Counted from the first letter of the stretch, positions 50,603 through 61,837 are shown. The stretch is 64,000 nt of DNA from Mycteria americana (GCF_035582795.1 NC_134366.1:136548756-136612755), one strand, 5' to 3'. The notes: generated from the letters alone by a model not told the origin. Program-made: numbers and translations.

Positions 50603-51244
50603 GCCCAACTGAAGTGCATCTACACCAATGCACGCAGCATGGGCAACAAACAGGAGGACCTGGAATCCATTGTGCAGCAGGAAAGCTATGATATAGTTGC
50701 CATCACAGGAACATGGTGGGATGACTCGCACAACTGGAGTGCTGCAATGGATGGCTATAAACTCTTCAGAAGGGATAGGCAAGGAAGGAGAGGCGGTGGG
50801 GTAGCCCTGTATGTCAGGGAGTGTTTTGATTGTCTAGAGCTTAATGATGGTGATGATAGGGTTAAGTGTTTATGGGTAAGAATCAGGGGGAAAGCCAACA
50901 AGGCAGATATCATAGTGGGAGTCTGTTATAGACCACCCAACCAGGATGAAGAGGCAGATGAAATATTCTATAAGCAGCTGGGAGAAGTCTCACAATCGCT
51001 AGCCCTTGTTCTCATGGGGGACTTCAACTTACCAGATGTCTGCTGGAAATACAATGGAGCAGAGAGGAAACAGTCTAGGAGGTTCCTGGACTGCATGGCA
51101 GATAACTTCCTGACACAGCTGGTGAGGGAGCCAACTAGGGAAGGCGCCCCGCTGGACCTCTTGTTTGTGAACAGAGAAAGACTTGTGGGTCCTTCTCTGA
51201 TGTCATGGTTGGAGGCCATCTTGGGCATAGTGATCACAAAATGA
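50603..51244 (+). pseudogene. CR1 ORF2 N-terminus: apurinic-like endonuclease (EEP), inactivated
   Basis: The endonuclease nicks target DNA to prime reverse transcription. The frame contains IYTNARSMGNKQEDL (the conserved Asn at 50627-50629), then AITGTWWDDSHNW, RRGGGVALYVRE, a CYRPPNQ segment and LMGDFNLPDVCW (GDFN at 51017-51028). In functional CR1 copies the second motif reads TETWW; here the metal-binding Glu is replaced by Gly (GGA at 50708-50710). The terminal SDH motif is present as HSDHKM at 51226-51243 but in another reading frame, so a frameshift lies near 51190-51205. The Glu change alone is expected to abolish nicking. An ATG at 50639 begins the longest clean stretch but homology starts upstream of it. 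Confidence 0.88.
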
Positions 51245-51743
51245 TAAGAGTTTTTGATTCTTGGAGAAGTAAGAAGAGGTGTCAGCAGAACTGCTAACTT
51301 GGACCCAGAGGGCAGACTTCGGCCTGTTGAGGAGCCTGGTTGACAGAGTCCCTTGGGAGGCAGTCCTGAAGGGCAAAGGAGTCCAGGAAGGCTGGGCATT
51401 TTTCAAGAAGGAAAACTTAAAGGCACAGGAGCAGGCGGTCCCCATGTGCCGAAAGACAAGCTGGTGGGGAAGACGACTGGCCTGGCTGAACTGAGAGCTT
51501 TGGCTGGAACTCACGAAAAAAGGGAGAGTTTATGACCTTTGGAAGAAGAGGCAGGCAACTCAGGAGGACTACAAGGATGTTGTGAGGTTATGCAGGGAGA
51601 AAATTAGAGGGGCCAAAGCCCAACTAGAACTTAATCTGGCTACTGCCGTAAGAGACAATAACAAATGTTTCTATAAATAGCATTAGCAACAAAAGGAGGG
51701 CTAAGGAGAATCTCCATCCTTTATTGGACGTGGGGGAAACATA
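51245..51743 (+). pseudogene. CR1 ORF2 linker between endonuclease and RT, frame-broken
   Basis: Recognisable CR1 linker text is present in one frame (ADFGLLRSLVDRVPWEAVL, then WAFFKKENLKAQEQ and a WLN stop at 51492-51494), followed after the stop by KKRQATQEDYKDVVR, GAKAQLELNLA and NNKCFYK with a further stop near 51678. The segment carries at least two stops and a frame change relative to the endonuclease. Confidence 0.7.
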
Positions 51744-52807
51744 GTGACAAAGGATGAGGAAAAGGCTGAGGTACTTAATGCCTTCTTTGTTTCAGTCTTT
51801 AATAGTCAGACCAGTTGTTCTCTGGGTACCCAGCCCCCTGAGCTGGAAGACAGGGACGGGGAGCAGAATGAAGCCCCCATAATCCAAGGGGAAATGGTTA
51901 GCGACCTGCTACACCACTTAGACACACACAAGTCCATGGGGCTGGATGGGATCCACCCAAGGGTACTGAGGGAGCTGGGGGAAGTGCTCACCAAGCCCCT
52001 TTCCATCATTTACCAGCAGTTCTCGCTAACTGGGGAGGTCCCATTGACTGGAGGTTAGCAAACGGGATGCCCATCTACAAGAAGGGCCGGAAAGAGGACC
52101 CAGGGAACTACAGGCCTGTCAGCTTGACCTCAGTGCCAGGGAAGGTTATGGAGCAGATGGTCTTGAGTGCCATCATGCAGCATGTGGAGGACAACCAGGT
52201 GATCAGGCCCAGTCAGCATGGGTTTATGAAAGGCAGGTCCTGCTTTACTAACCTGATCTCCTTCTATGACGAGGTGATCCACTTAGTGGATGAGGGAAAG
52301 GCTGTGGATGTTGTCTACCTGGACTTCAGTAAAGCCTTTGACACGGTTTCCCACAGCATTCTCCTGGAGAAACTGGCTGCTCATGGCTTGGACAGGTGTA
52401 CTCTTTGCTGGGTAAAATACTGTCTGGATGGCCGAGCCCAAAGAGTGGTGGTGAATGGAGTTAAATCCAGTTGGTGGCCGGTCACAAGTGGTGTTCCCCA
52501 GGGCTCTGTGTTGTGGCCAGTTCTGTTTAATATCTTTATCAGTGATCTGGAAGAGGGGATCGAGCGCACCCTCAGTAAGTTTGCAGATGACACCAAGTTG
52601 TGTGGGAGTGTTGCTCTGCTTGAGGGGAGGAAGGCTCTGCAGAGGGATCTGGACAGGCTGGATCGATGGGCTGAGGTCAATTGCATGAGGTTCAACAAGG
52701 CCAAGTGCCGGGTCCTGCACTTGGGTCACAACAACCCCATGCAACGCTACAGGCTTGGGAAAGAGTGGCTGGAAAGCTGCCCAGAGGAAAAGGACCTGGG
52801 AGTGTAG
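51744..52807 (+). pseudogene. CR1 ORF2 reverse transcriptase domain, partly intact
   Basis: The first part (51744-52058) holds TKDEEKAEVLNAFFVSVFN and [19 protein letters not shown], the N-terminal RT region. After a frame change near 52060 a 246-codon frame (52067-52807) carries the palm motifs: [14 protein letters not shown] (residues 13-26), [10 protein letters not shown] (50-59), [13 protein letters not shown] with the catalytic Asp at residue 86 (52322-52324), [15 protein letters not shown] (141-155) and [10 protein letters not shown] with the two catalytic Asp residues at 174-175 (box at 52580-52591). The residue after GSVL is normally Gly but is Trp here (TGG at 52514-52516). The frame ends at TAG 52805-52807, a position where the family normally continues, so this is a nonsense mutation. 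Confidence 0.92.
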
Positions 52808-53377
52808 GGTGACAGCTGGCTGAATATGAGCCAGCAGTGTGCCCAGGTTGCCAAGAAAGCCAATGGCATCCTGGCTTGTATCAGGAATAGTGTGGCCACC
52901 AGGAGTAGGGAAGTGATTGTCCCCCTGTACTCGGCACTGGTGAGGCTGCACCTCGAATATCATGTTCAGTTTTGGGCCCCTCACTACAAGAGAGACATTG
53001 AGGTGCTGGAGTGTGTCCAGAGAAGGGCAACGAAGCTGGTGAAGGGTCTAGAGCACAAATCTTATGAGGAGCAGCTGAGGGAACTGGGGTTGTTTAGCCT
53101 GGAGAAAAGGAGGCTGAGGGGAGACCTTATCGCTCTCTACAACTACCTGAAAGGAGGTTGTAGCGAGGTGGGGGTTGGTCTCTTCTCTCAAGTAACAAGC
53201 CATAGGACAAGAGAAAATGGCCTCAAGTTGCACCAGGGTAGGTTTAGATTGGATATTAGGCAAAATGTCTTCACCAAAAGGACTGTCAAGCATCGGAACA
53301 GGCTGCCCAGGTTGTGTCACCTGGGCAGTGTCACCATCCCTGGAGGTATTGAAAAGACATGTAGATGTGGTGCTTAG
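52808..53377 (+). pseudogene. CR1 ORF2 C-terminal region
   Basis: The same reading frame resumes directly after the TAG at 52805 and encodes [33 protein letters not shown] text, the [20 protein letters not shown] segment and [20 protein letters not shown], ending after NRLPR, where the frame leaves the family text and reaches a stop at 53375-53377. The segment is typical of the C-terminal domain of CR1 ORF2, whose exact function is not settled. It is closely similar to the truncated copy at 29026. Confidence 0.85.
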
Positions 53378-56325
53378 GGACATGGTTTAGTGGTGGCATT
53401 GGCAGTGCTAGGATAATGGTTGGACTTGATGATCTTTAAGGTCTTTTCCAACCTAAACGATTCTATAATTCTATCTTCAACTAGATCAGGTTGCTCAGAG
53501 CCCCGTCCAGCCTGACCTTGAATGTTTCCAGGGATGGGGCATCTACCACCTTTCTGGGCAACCTGTTCCAGTGTTTCACCAGTGTTTAAAGACCACCCTC
53601 TCTATCCTCCCCCTGTGGTGGTTGACTATCTAACAAGTCAAACACGAAGACAACCGTAGCATTTTTTATCCAGAATAGTAGGACATCAGTCTTGCATGAG
53701 AAACACCATTGTCGGAGCTCTAACGCTTTGGCTGGCCAAAGAGGGACTTCTGAAGACAAAAGCCCATTCAGGATTTGGGTCTTTATGAGCTATCATTACT
53801 GGAATATTCAAGTACTAATTGCTGTAGAGCTAATGGGAACAACAACTGTGGCCCCCATCTTTTTTCACTTAATGATAGTCTCGCATGAGCAAAGGGTCCG
53901 CTCCTCTCCACATCTCTCCGTTTACAGGCCTTGCTGCAGTCTGGTGGTGATGGTGTCGGACAGGGGGCAGAAAAGGACCAGGGAGGGCTGGGCTACATTC
54001 GAGCTTTCACTTCATTTTATGGCATTAGGTTTTTTTCTTTTCTTCCTACTCCAAATTATTTAAATGCAGGTAACTTTTACACATTAAGGATCTTCACAAG
54101 TAATATTCAGGTCTAGCTCTTACTGTAGTTTACCAGATGTCAAGCCACTCTACAGAGAGGTCAGCATCATGCTGCCTTATGTATTATCTTGTATATTATG
54201 AACAGTGTCTCAATAAAGCATTTTTTTTTAAGTTAGATACGTTACCATTTTAAAAAGTTCTAAAGCTATTTTGGGGGCTTTCTCCTACTATCTACCATTT
54301 CCCTTTCATAATTTACGGGCCCTTGATTGAATTGTACCTGACTATTTAGCTACTAGCACTAGTGATATCTGCGTCAGGGTTCATTATACTGAGCGTGGTA
54401 TATATGTATGTGGAAGGCTGAAGAAAAAAGAAACCAGAACACAATATGACATTCTCAACTCATCTACCCCAGACACACAAATATAAACTGCAAATGTAAT
54501 ATTAAAGAGGTGATAACGTTTGAGACATCCCAGGTGAAAGACTAGCCCTCATCAGCTTTCTTTTACAGGATCCTAGCTTTGAAATGGGTAAGATGCACCT
54601 CTTCAGTAATAAGCACTGCAAAGTCATGTTTCAAGAAACTGTTTTCACAGTGAAGGCTTATATATAAAAGCATTTTTTTTTTCTTAGTACGAAATTTTGC
54701 AGGATGGCACAGAGCATTTTCATTGTTGAAACCACTACAGTGAAAGCGATTTCAAAACCAGTCATTATTTACTTTATCTTTGCTTATTCTGTTGAAGGGT
54801 CCGGAAATAACTTCATTTAAATAGCAACAGTAGCCTTTGAGCACATGTAATTTACTGTTACAAACAGCAATGCATTTTATATACCAGAACATCTACACAT
54901 ATGGAGAAACAAAACCAGCTACATTGACTATAATAATAAGATTGCTTCAGCAGCCTAAATGACAGAGTTAATGCTCGACTATGTTAAATGGCTGCTATTT
55001 CCCTATTATAGTGGGTGATATATCTTCATTGTTTCAGTAATGTAGCCAACAATTGAGAGCTAAGTAGTAGCCACTCTTCACCTTCAGTAAGCTTTACAGG
55101 TATTTTATATGCAAAGAAATAGACTCCTTAAAATATGCCATTTACTACATCCCACTGAATTGCAGTGTATAAACAATAATGGTTATTTGCTAAAGCATTA
55201 CAGCACATATTTGTTGTAGCAAAGAAGGTAAAGCCATGAAAACCAAGGACAACATATAAGCTTTCAGTTTTATACCAAGATAATGAACACGAATGGCTTT
55301 GTCAATATTAAACATGGGACTTCCATATTAACAATATAGGGTTTTATAATCAAAAATCTATTATGGTAGTTTAAGTTTTCATTCAGAAAAAATTTAATCT
55401 TGCAATAATACAAATTAAACCATCACCTTTAGACAGTCTCATGTAATGTTAAATTAGTACTGTTCCTCTGGCCAGGAGGAGCAGCCCTTTGCAAGTGGAA
55501 AGCCTGCTTCTCTGGGAACCAGCTTCCAGCTTCCCTCCCACCCTTCCCAAACAAAGGAGTCTCCATGCTGGATCTTCTGCCTGCCTTCAAAGCATAATAC
55601 AAACCAACGCACCCTGGGTTCTCCCCCAGTGAAGGAAGCATGGCCAAACGGTCACACGACAAACAGGACATCTTGTTGTGCTATCATTTTCAACCTGTGA
55701 TCCAGGAGGAGGAGGGGAGTTTAACTAAAACATGCTCTTGAAAAGTAACTAAGACGAAATATCATGTTCATATCAGCTACGTGATGGTGTATATATGGGG
55801 AGTCTATAAAGGAGATCACACCTTCTTAGTGTTTCGGGATAAAAAAACACTAATGACATTAATTGCTGGAAAGGGCATAAACACCACTGTCGGGGTGATG
55901 CTTTAACATATGTGAAGACAGCAAACGCCTCAGGCATGTGTTGCACCTAGCACTGCTGAAATAAATCAGCAAAGCTTTTGAAATATGCCATAACATATGC
56001 AAAGATAGCTAAATATTTCTTGGGAAACCAACTAGAAAGGGTATTTGTTACCAAAAGTTCTTCCTTACCTAGAACTTCAACAAATCAATAAGGACTATTT
56101 TGAGAAGAAAAATTGCTTTCAGTCATACCTGGCTCACAATACAATCCTATGTATAATTCAATAAGGAAAGTTGCTTACGACACGTTTGACTTTTCTACTC
56201 CAGGCAAGAGGAGTTCAGACAGTGCAAAGGCCTTTCTTAAAATGGAGGACAGTTCAGCTTATTTTTGTAATGAAGCGTGAACTAAGAATCAGAGACAGCT
56301 CACAAAATTTTGCACTTCCCAGGAT

Positions 56326-56400
56326 TCCTGAGCAATTTTGGGTAAACAGACTCAGCTGTGCACTCTGTAAAATGCGGCTAGTAGAAAAACACCTTTGTAA
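56326..56400 (+). mobile_element. Weak MIR/L2-like relic, plus strand
   Basis: GAGCAATTTTGGGTAAACAG, then CTCAGCTGTGCACTCTGTAA and AATGCGGCTAGTAG, has the order CTTGGGCAA...CTCAGTT....CTGTAAAATGGGGATAGTA of the sense MIR core. It lies inside a 128-codon open frame (56171-56557) that I otherwise cannot relate to any protein. Confidence 0.33.
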
Positions 56401-58436
56401 AGACCTCACGTTACAGATGTTGCGGTTTCTGTGGGATGTTAGGTGTGAACAGTGTGCCGGCTGCTCCCTGCTCGCCCACCCCTTTCACGAGCAAACATCC
56501 AGAGGGGCAGTTCCTGCGGAGAAGTTGACACAGCAGTTCCCTGCACCGGTGGGTTAGCGCGCCCACATCCCTGAAGGACCTCAACGAGAAGAGGTATAAA
56601 ACAGCAAGGCATTACTTCGAACCAGAAGTACTCCCTTATTCTCAGTATTAACGCTTAACTCGGTGCTCTGATAGGAAATGAAAGCAACGATCCTGTCATA
56701 TGGTGGTTTTGTGGTATTCATTTTTTTTATATCTGCTACTTAAAAGACCCTTTTCATGCCAATCAGACATTTTGCCATAGACTGCTGGTATAGGAGTGCT
56801 TTCTACACAAGAAGCTTGGTTCCAGTTATGATTTCATTCAGCTCCTTGGAAATGCTGATCAGATTAGCAGAAGCACTGCCAGTTAACTGACCTGAACTGT
56901 AGGCACTGGGCAAGTATTAAACACTGCTGGAAATTATTTAGCTACAAAGTTCTGTGCAGTCTTCATGCCATGAAGAGACTGAGCTGCTGGGAACTTGATC
57001 CAGATAGCAACCTTCAGATACTAACGTAATAAACAACTTCTACCACGACAACTGGCACAAAAATATGGTAAGAGCGTGCATCTCCTCTGAGATGTTTTTG
57101 TGTCTCCAGACAACTTTAACTGCTTTAATGGGTCTTAATTTATTCCACAGGGGAAGCTCTAACTCCTCCAGTCACTAACAAGCCTAGGGCAACGTGCACA
57201 TAAATGAACAGTAACATGAAGAAATTTTAAAATAATGTAAATTCAGATGTGGCACATGCATCAGCTTACAGAGGTAGACCTTGCTCTCCTTGTTTTAACC
57301 AATATACATGCAAAGTACTGCAAATTTAAATCAGCTTTTTTCAATCCTTGTCAAAACCTGCATGTAAAGCAGGCTAAGCAAGTAGAGCATTGCCTGCTCC
57401 ATGTAAACTACAAGAAATAGGACAATTTCTTTTCGTAATGGCTTTATATTAAGCCTTAGACCAGGAATCTTAACAGCCAGTCTCACCCCTGAGGCTAATT
57501 AGATGCTGTACCTCACTGAAGAAGTCTCCAGTGACCCCACCACTTGCCCCCTTTTGCCAAATAACATGCTCTCAACTTTTCCTGAAGAATTACAGTCAGA
57601 ATCTGAGATGGGTTGAAAGGTTATTTTCATCCTTATTTTCAATCCTTAATTTTAACAATTAGATTTGTTCAGATTTTAGGAACTCAGAATAATTAGGTAC
57701 AGATGAAGAAACTGGAAAGACTATATGGTCCAGCCTTCTGCAAAATGAATACAGCAAGGAATGCTGCTGCTAATTTTTATTAGGTATGTTTTTAAACTCT
57801 GCTAGCTAACAGCTGGAGCATTGTTCACAGGCAAAAAGGAGCACCCACATTTTATTTTACATTGCAGGCAGTTACAGGAGTACTTCACACCTGCCAGTTT
57901 GCATCTGCCTAGGTATTCAATGTTTTCTTCTGAATTAGCCCCACACAGTACTCTCCCCATCAGCTTACACAGCCTATGGCAAAACTCAGCGACATCAGCT
58001 ATTTTCGTACAGAATAAGCCATAGGTGATTGTGGAGTGGAAAAGCTGGAGTATATTGTATTTCACAATACTGCAGAATGCTTACAGTGCTTTGACAGCTG
58101 TTCACAGAGGCACAGTTATGAGCCTCAATTTTGCCTCTACCTATCCCATCAGCATTTACTCCTATTATGAAGAAATACAGTAGTGATTATTCTATTATGC
58201 TGTACACAGCTATAACCCTAGGACAATTGAGGAGCTTAAACCATGATATATGTCGTGGCTCCCTTGGCAATCAACTACTCTGCAACTAGCGCAACATGAT
58301 ACCAGTGCTCTGTCTTCCAGTTCAGCTTCTTTTTGGAAGCCTCTAATTTTGCAGTAAGTTTTTTTGGTCATCTCCTTAGTTCAAAGTAAAAGGGTTTTCT
58401 TATCCTTAATCTGACCTCTGAAAAAGTACAAGCATT

Positions 58437-58480
58437 AAAAAAAAAAAAAAAAACCAAACCCACCAAACAAACAAAACCAC
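58437..58480 (+). repeat. A-run followed by A/C-rich tract
   Basis: Seventeen A residues followed by CCAAACCCACCAAACAAACA. Same architecture as at 18364 and 39341. Confidence 0.8.
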
Positions 58481-58879
58481 AGCACAGAGTCATAATTTTA
58501 CTTTTTCAAAATAAGAGGTTTCTCCAGGAATGTTGATTCTTCTTAATTTCCCTAATGAAATATCACCTACACAGCATCAATTAAAAAAAAATCTGATGTC
58601 CAAAAAAACCCCCTAAGAATGAATTTCAGACAATGTCCTTAAGTAGCTTCTACTTCCCTACTTTTTACAAAAACTTTGTTTAAAATGCAAGCACGTTCTA
58701 AATGTACACAGAAAACCTGTTGTGATATGCAGTAAAGGTCTCAGTATGACTGCACATTTGCATTCCTCTGTTAAATTAAAGATGAAAAAGATGTACTTCT
58801 AATACCACAAATAGCTTAAAAGAATGTCAGAACATTTAAAAAGGCATCAGCTTTTGTTTATACATTTTAAAAGGCACCA

Positions 58880-60927
58880 GTCATGTTGTTTAGTTATATT
58901 ATCCTTTATTATTTTACAATATATTTCAAAAACTCTTACAGATGCCTTAAACTGTTCTACAAGAGCTGCAATACTGTCATAAAAGCACACCTACAGACCA
59001 AATGCACAAACAAACTGTAATACCTACTGGTATTGAACCATTAATATCCAAAGGGTGTAGTCTTTTAGTACATAGATGTGCAGTAATGCAAATGCAAACA
59101 GATGTTAATGCAGAAAAATAAAACTCTGCATTCATGGCTATAGAACAGAGGACTTTCAAACACATTTGGTACTGTAACATTCTAGACAGCAATATGAGTA
59201 GTATTACGTATTTAAAGCAATACATGCCCTGAAAAGCCTGTATTTTCAATCTGTGCGTGTAAACCTGAATCAAAAATAAACTAGATATATTAAAAAACAT
59301 GAGACATCTAGTCTGCCAACAAGCTTTTGTTTCTTTTTTATCCTAGAATGACAATTAACTTGGGTGGGTGAACTCTGACCTGCATTATTATTTTACGTTA
59401 TCATTTCCTCAGCATTTCTGTAGTATTATGACAGCCTGTGAATTTTTTTTTCCTTGTGCACAGGGGAATAACTTTGATGCATTAAATTTTTTTTCTGAGT
59501 CTCCAAGTGGTAAATATAATTAATATTACAGCAAATACATTACCACTAAAAAGCATTGTATAATGAGGTTTATAACATTATTTAAAGTTCTCAGCTGTAT
59601 TTCTCTGGTGCAACAAAGCAGTGGCACTGCAGTTTTCAAGCACTGTATATCGAATCCTCTCAGGTACACAGTATTTACTAACAGCTCAGATATATATTAT
59701 TCTCCACCTAAGAAGTTTTGCTTTTATTATCACTTCTGGTCACAGAAATTACCAAGACATCTTTAAACCTATACTGTCTGTAAGTAACAAGGTAAAGCCA
59801 ATTGTTTGCATATGTTTTCAAGCCTATCCAGACTGATGTACTTTCATGGGAGTCTCAGGAAAGACATTAGGAGGGAACAGTAATTACGTATCAGATTTAT
59901 TAGGTAAAAAAATAAAAAGGGTTAAAGTCAAAATTTATGAGTGTGGCACTGTGGCAAAATAGGCATTCAGTTCTGCTTTATTCTTCAAGTTTAAAGTTTC
60001 AGTTACCATTAAATATTTGCTAACAGTGAACACCATTTCTTAACCAAATACAGTCTACATCCCTGTATGCTCTGCAGACAGAGCTGCAATGGGTCATCAC
60101 TACGTTAGACCACAGGTTTTTTTGCTACAGTCTTCCCAGCTAGCCTAAACAGCAGTCAGTGGTATTTATTAGTTATATACATCAGTCAGTCACACCCATC
60201 ATTACAAATATGTTCTAGTTTATTTACTGTACAATGTATGTATACATATTTGTGTTTATTCAATCCCTTATTTCTTAATCTCAAGCACTCCAATAGTTAA
60301 GGGCAGGCTGGAAAAAAATTCAATATACATAAAAGGGTTATAAATTTCAAGTCTGTAGTGATTCTAGTTTAATAGCAAAAGGGGAACATCATGCTCATGC
60401 TGTGAACATGGTTGGCAAAAATAAAGGCAAAAAAAAGAGGCAGACTATATTTTTCTCCAGAGTCAAAATCTAGAAAATTAAACAAAATAATGTTAGTCCA
60501 AAGGGATGCAGAAATAAAAAGGGCATTTTATTCAATGCACAACTAGAGCTATTAAGAATTTTCTTTCACAGAGGCCCTGAGACTTGACTTAAATGGATTC
60601 TCCCTATCATGTGTTTCACGTGAAGTCAAACTTAAAGCTCTATACGCATAAACATTTGGTATATAACAGTGGACCCATTTTTAAAAAGTGAAGCAATAAA
60701 ATCTACATGAAAAACAAATGAAAGAACAATTTGATTGGAGGCCTCTGTCCTTTGACCCCTGCCCTATCAGGCTAAACATCCAATAAAATGTAAAATGCAG
60801 CATACATTTGCGTAATCTAAAATTTTTGTGATGATTTATTGCAAATTGCACTTGGCAGTTCACCACACGAATGGAAAACTGGCCCCCTGTTGGTTCATTC
60901 ACACAGTCTTTTAACACCAAATACAAG
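58880..60927 (-). other. ARMC1: Probable ARMC1 3' untranslated region (left limit uncertain)
   Basis: Directly after the ARMC1 stop codon the minus strand runs through AT-rich sequence with no sustained coding frame. AATAAA signals on the minus strand occur at 60835-60840, 60527-60532, 60255-60260 and 58905-58910, so alternative polyadenylation is possible and the true end cannot be fixed from sequence alone. The left limit given here is set about 25 bp beyond the last listed signal and is an inference. The extended frame that runs past the stop in another register (down to 60681) has no family resemblance and is not coding. Confidence 0.5.
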
Positions 60928-61119
60928 TCACCAGTAGAAAGATCTCGATAGAAAGTTTGCTGCCGTGCTGAGCCAGCTTCCTGCACCTTCTGGGTGTGAC
61001 CCAACACGAGACACTGCTTTGTCCTGTTCCTTAGTAGGGCTTTCATCTTCTGGTAAATATTCAGGTAGATCTGTATTCTGCTCTACTTCCACTGGCGTAT
61101 CTTGGAACGGAACCAGCAT
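60928..61119 (-). CDS. ARMC1: ARMC1 last coding exon (C-terminal 63 residues and stop)
   Basis: This exon encodes the C-terminal tail of armadillo repeat-containing protein 1, an outer-mitochondrial/cytosolic protein linked in the literature to the mitochondrial bridging complex and mitochondrial distribution. Read on the minus strand it starts [14 protein letters not shown], continues through an acidic stretch ([16 protein letters not shown]) and ends in FLSRSFYW followed by TGA at 60928-60930. I recognise this tail as ARMC1 from memory of the mammalian protein, with only a few substitutions. The exon is preceded by a proper acceptor (TTTTATCAG at 61120-61128) and joins the upstream exon in phase 0 (GEE then MLVP). 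Length 192 nt = 63 codons plus stop. The Met at 61117-61119 is an internal residue and not a start codon. No lesion is seen. Confidence 0.95.
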   Translation of the reverse strand: MLVPFQDTPVEVEQNTDLPEYLPEDESPTKEQDKAVSRVGSHPEGAGSWLSTAANFLSRSFYW

Positions 61120-61680
61120 CTGATAAAACACAACAGATTAAAATTATGTCAAATATTGTAACTTAAAAGAATGAATGAAAGTTACACATATATACATATT
61201 CAGGATGACAGGCATGCATGCTGTGAGACTTCTCCCCATCCCGCTATACAGTGAGAATATAAATGGAACCTACTATATATCTGGAATCTACTATGCTTAG
61301 AAGATACACAAGAAAAGCTTTGGCTTAACATGGAAGAAAAAATATCAAATAGACAGACATAGCCCTTTTACTGTAGTTGTGAAATAAAAACCACTTCAGC
61401 AACTGCAGCCAAAAAAAAGGTTCACTGTGATCCTTTTCACATCATTAAGGAGAGAAACAATTACAGTATTTTCATCTTTCTTCTGAACAGTAAGTTCTGT
61501 AAAACTGTTCTATGGATACATGTCCTGACATAGGATACCCTTTATTCCCCTTGTACTGTATGTGTAGCGCTCCCACTTACAAAATTTTGCCTGGCATCAG
61601 ATGTTTTGAGCACAGAGGTGCTGGTATTAAAGATACAGCTGAGCTAAAACAATTGGTATTTAGAAAGATACATATCCTAC
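61120..61680 (-). other. ARMC1: ARMC1 last intron (561 bp)
   Basis: Bounded by donor GTAGGATATG and acceptor TTTTATCAG on the minus strand. The interior is AT-rich and I see no gene or recognisable repeat in it. Confidence 0.85.
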
Positions 61681-61755
61681 CTCCTCACCACTTTCACTTT
61701 TCACAACTTGCTGTGCCTTCATAACTTTGGTTGATGCTATTGCCGTTGCCAATGC
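61681..61755 (-). CDS. ARMC1: ARMC1 penultimate coding exon (25 codons)
   Basis: A 75-nt exon on the minus strand encodes a segment starting [16 protein letters not shown] and ending SGEE, which forms the last helix/strand of the HMA-like (ferredoxin-fold) domain of ARMC1 and the start of the acidic linker. The acceptor is CTTGTAG (61756-61762) and the donor is GAG followed by GTAGGATATG (61671-61680). Both joins are phase 0, so the three exons read through without a break. It is separated from the preceding exon by an unusually short 82-bp intron and from the last exon by 561 bp. The exon is too short to appear as a long open frame; it was found by following the protein family and the splice signals. 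Confidence 0.93.
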
Positions 61756-61837
61756 CTACAAGTACACAGAAAAAACCAAGAGCTTAGTGTGACAGAATGC
61801 AATAACGTGAGGATCTGGAGGGTTATTGAGCACTTAC
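61756..61837 (-). other. ARMC1: 82-bp ARMC1 mini-intron
   Basis: The intron runs from GTAAGTG (donor, minus strand) to a pyrimidine-rich GGTTTTTTCTGTGTACTTGTAG acceptor region, with a CACTAAG element about 30 nt upstream that could serve as branch site. At 82 bp it is close to the lower practical limit for vertebrate introns, while the neighbouring introns are 561 bp and more than 2 kb. Confidence 0.9.

Larger units (their letters stand above)
49756..53472 (+). mobile_element. CR1 non-LTR retrotransposon, near-complete but 5' truncated and inactive
   Basis: About 3.7 kb against roughly 4.5 kb for a full CR1. In order it carries the C-terminal part of ORF1 (49756-50364), a 250-bp spacer, ORF2 endonuclease (from about 50600), reverse transcriptase (about 51744-52807), the C-terminal ORF2 region (52826-53377) and a 3' UTR of about 95 bp ending in GATTCTATAATTCT. 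The 5' end lies inside ORF1, so the promoter/5' UTR is missing, the usual result of incomplete reverse transcription. It has several frameshifts and stops and cannot be autonomous now. Confidence 0.93.
49676..53605. mobile_element. Nested LINE pair: plus-strand CR1 inserted in a minus-strand CR1
   Basis: The left piece (49676-49755) is the reverse complement of a CR1 3' end: it begins AGAATCATAGAAT, continues GTTGGAAGGGACCTTTAAAG and stops at GAGCAGGGACATCT. The right piece (53477 to about 53605) resumes exactly where the left stops, with TCAACTAGATCAGGTTGCTC and then the usual CR1 antisense text (CCTGTTCCAGTG near 53566). Between them sits a plus-strand CR1 at 49756-53472. The 4-bp ATCT is present on both sides (49752-49755 and 53473-53476), consistent with a short target duplication; CR1 insertions typically have short or no duplications, so chance cannot be excluded. 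The host copy must therefore be older than the inserted one. Confidence 0.9.
53606..58879. other. Intergenic between the nested CR1 and the ARMC1 3' end
   Basis: AT-rich, with a weak MIR-like relic and one A/C-rich tract listed separately. No supported coding exon. Confidence 0.55.

Noticed and set aside
52283..52984. 233-codon minus-strand frame
   Set aside because: It is the antisense of the CR1 reverse transcriptase region and has no independent support.
60681..61046. 121-codon minus-strand frame overlapping the ARMC1 last exon
   Set aside because: It is in a different register from the ARMC1 protein and runs into the 3' UTR; the ARMC1 frame is the real one.
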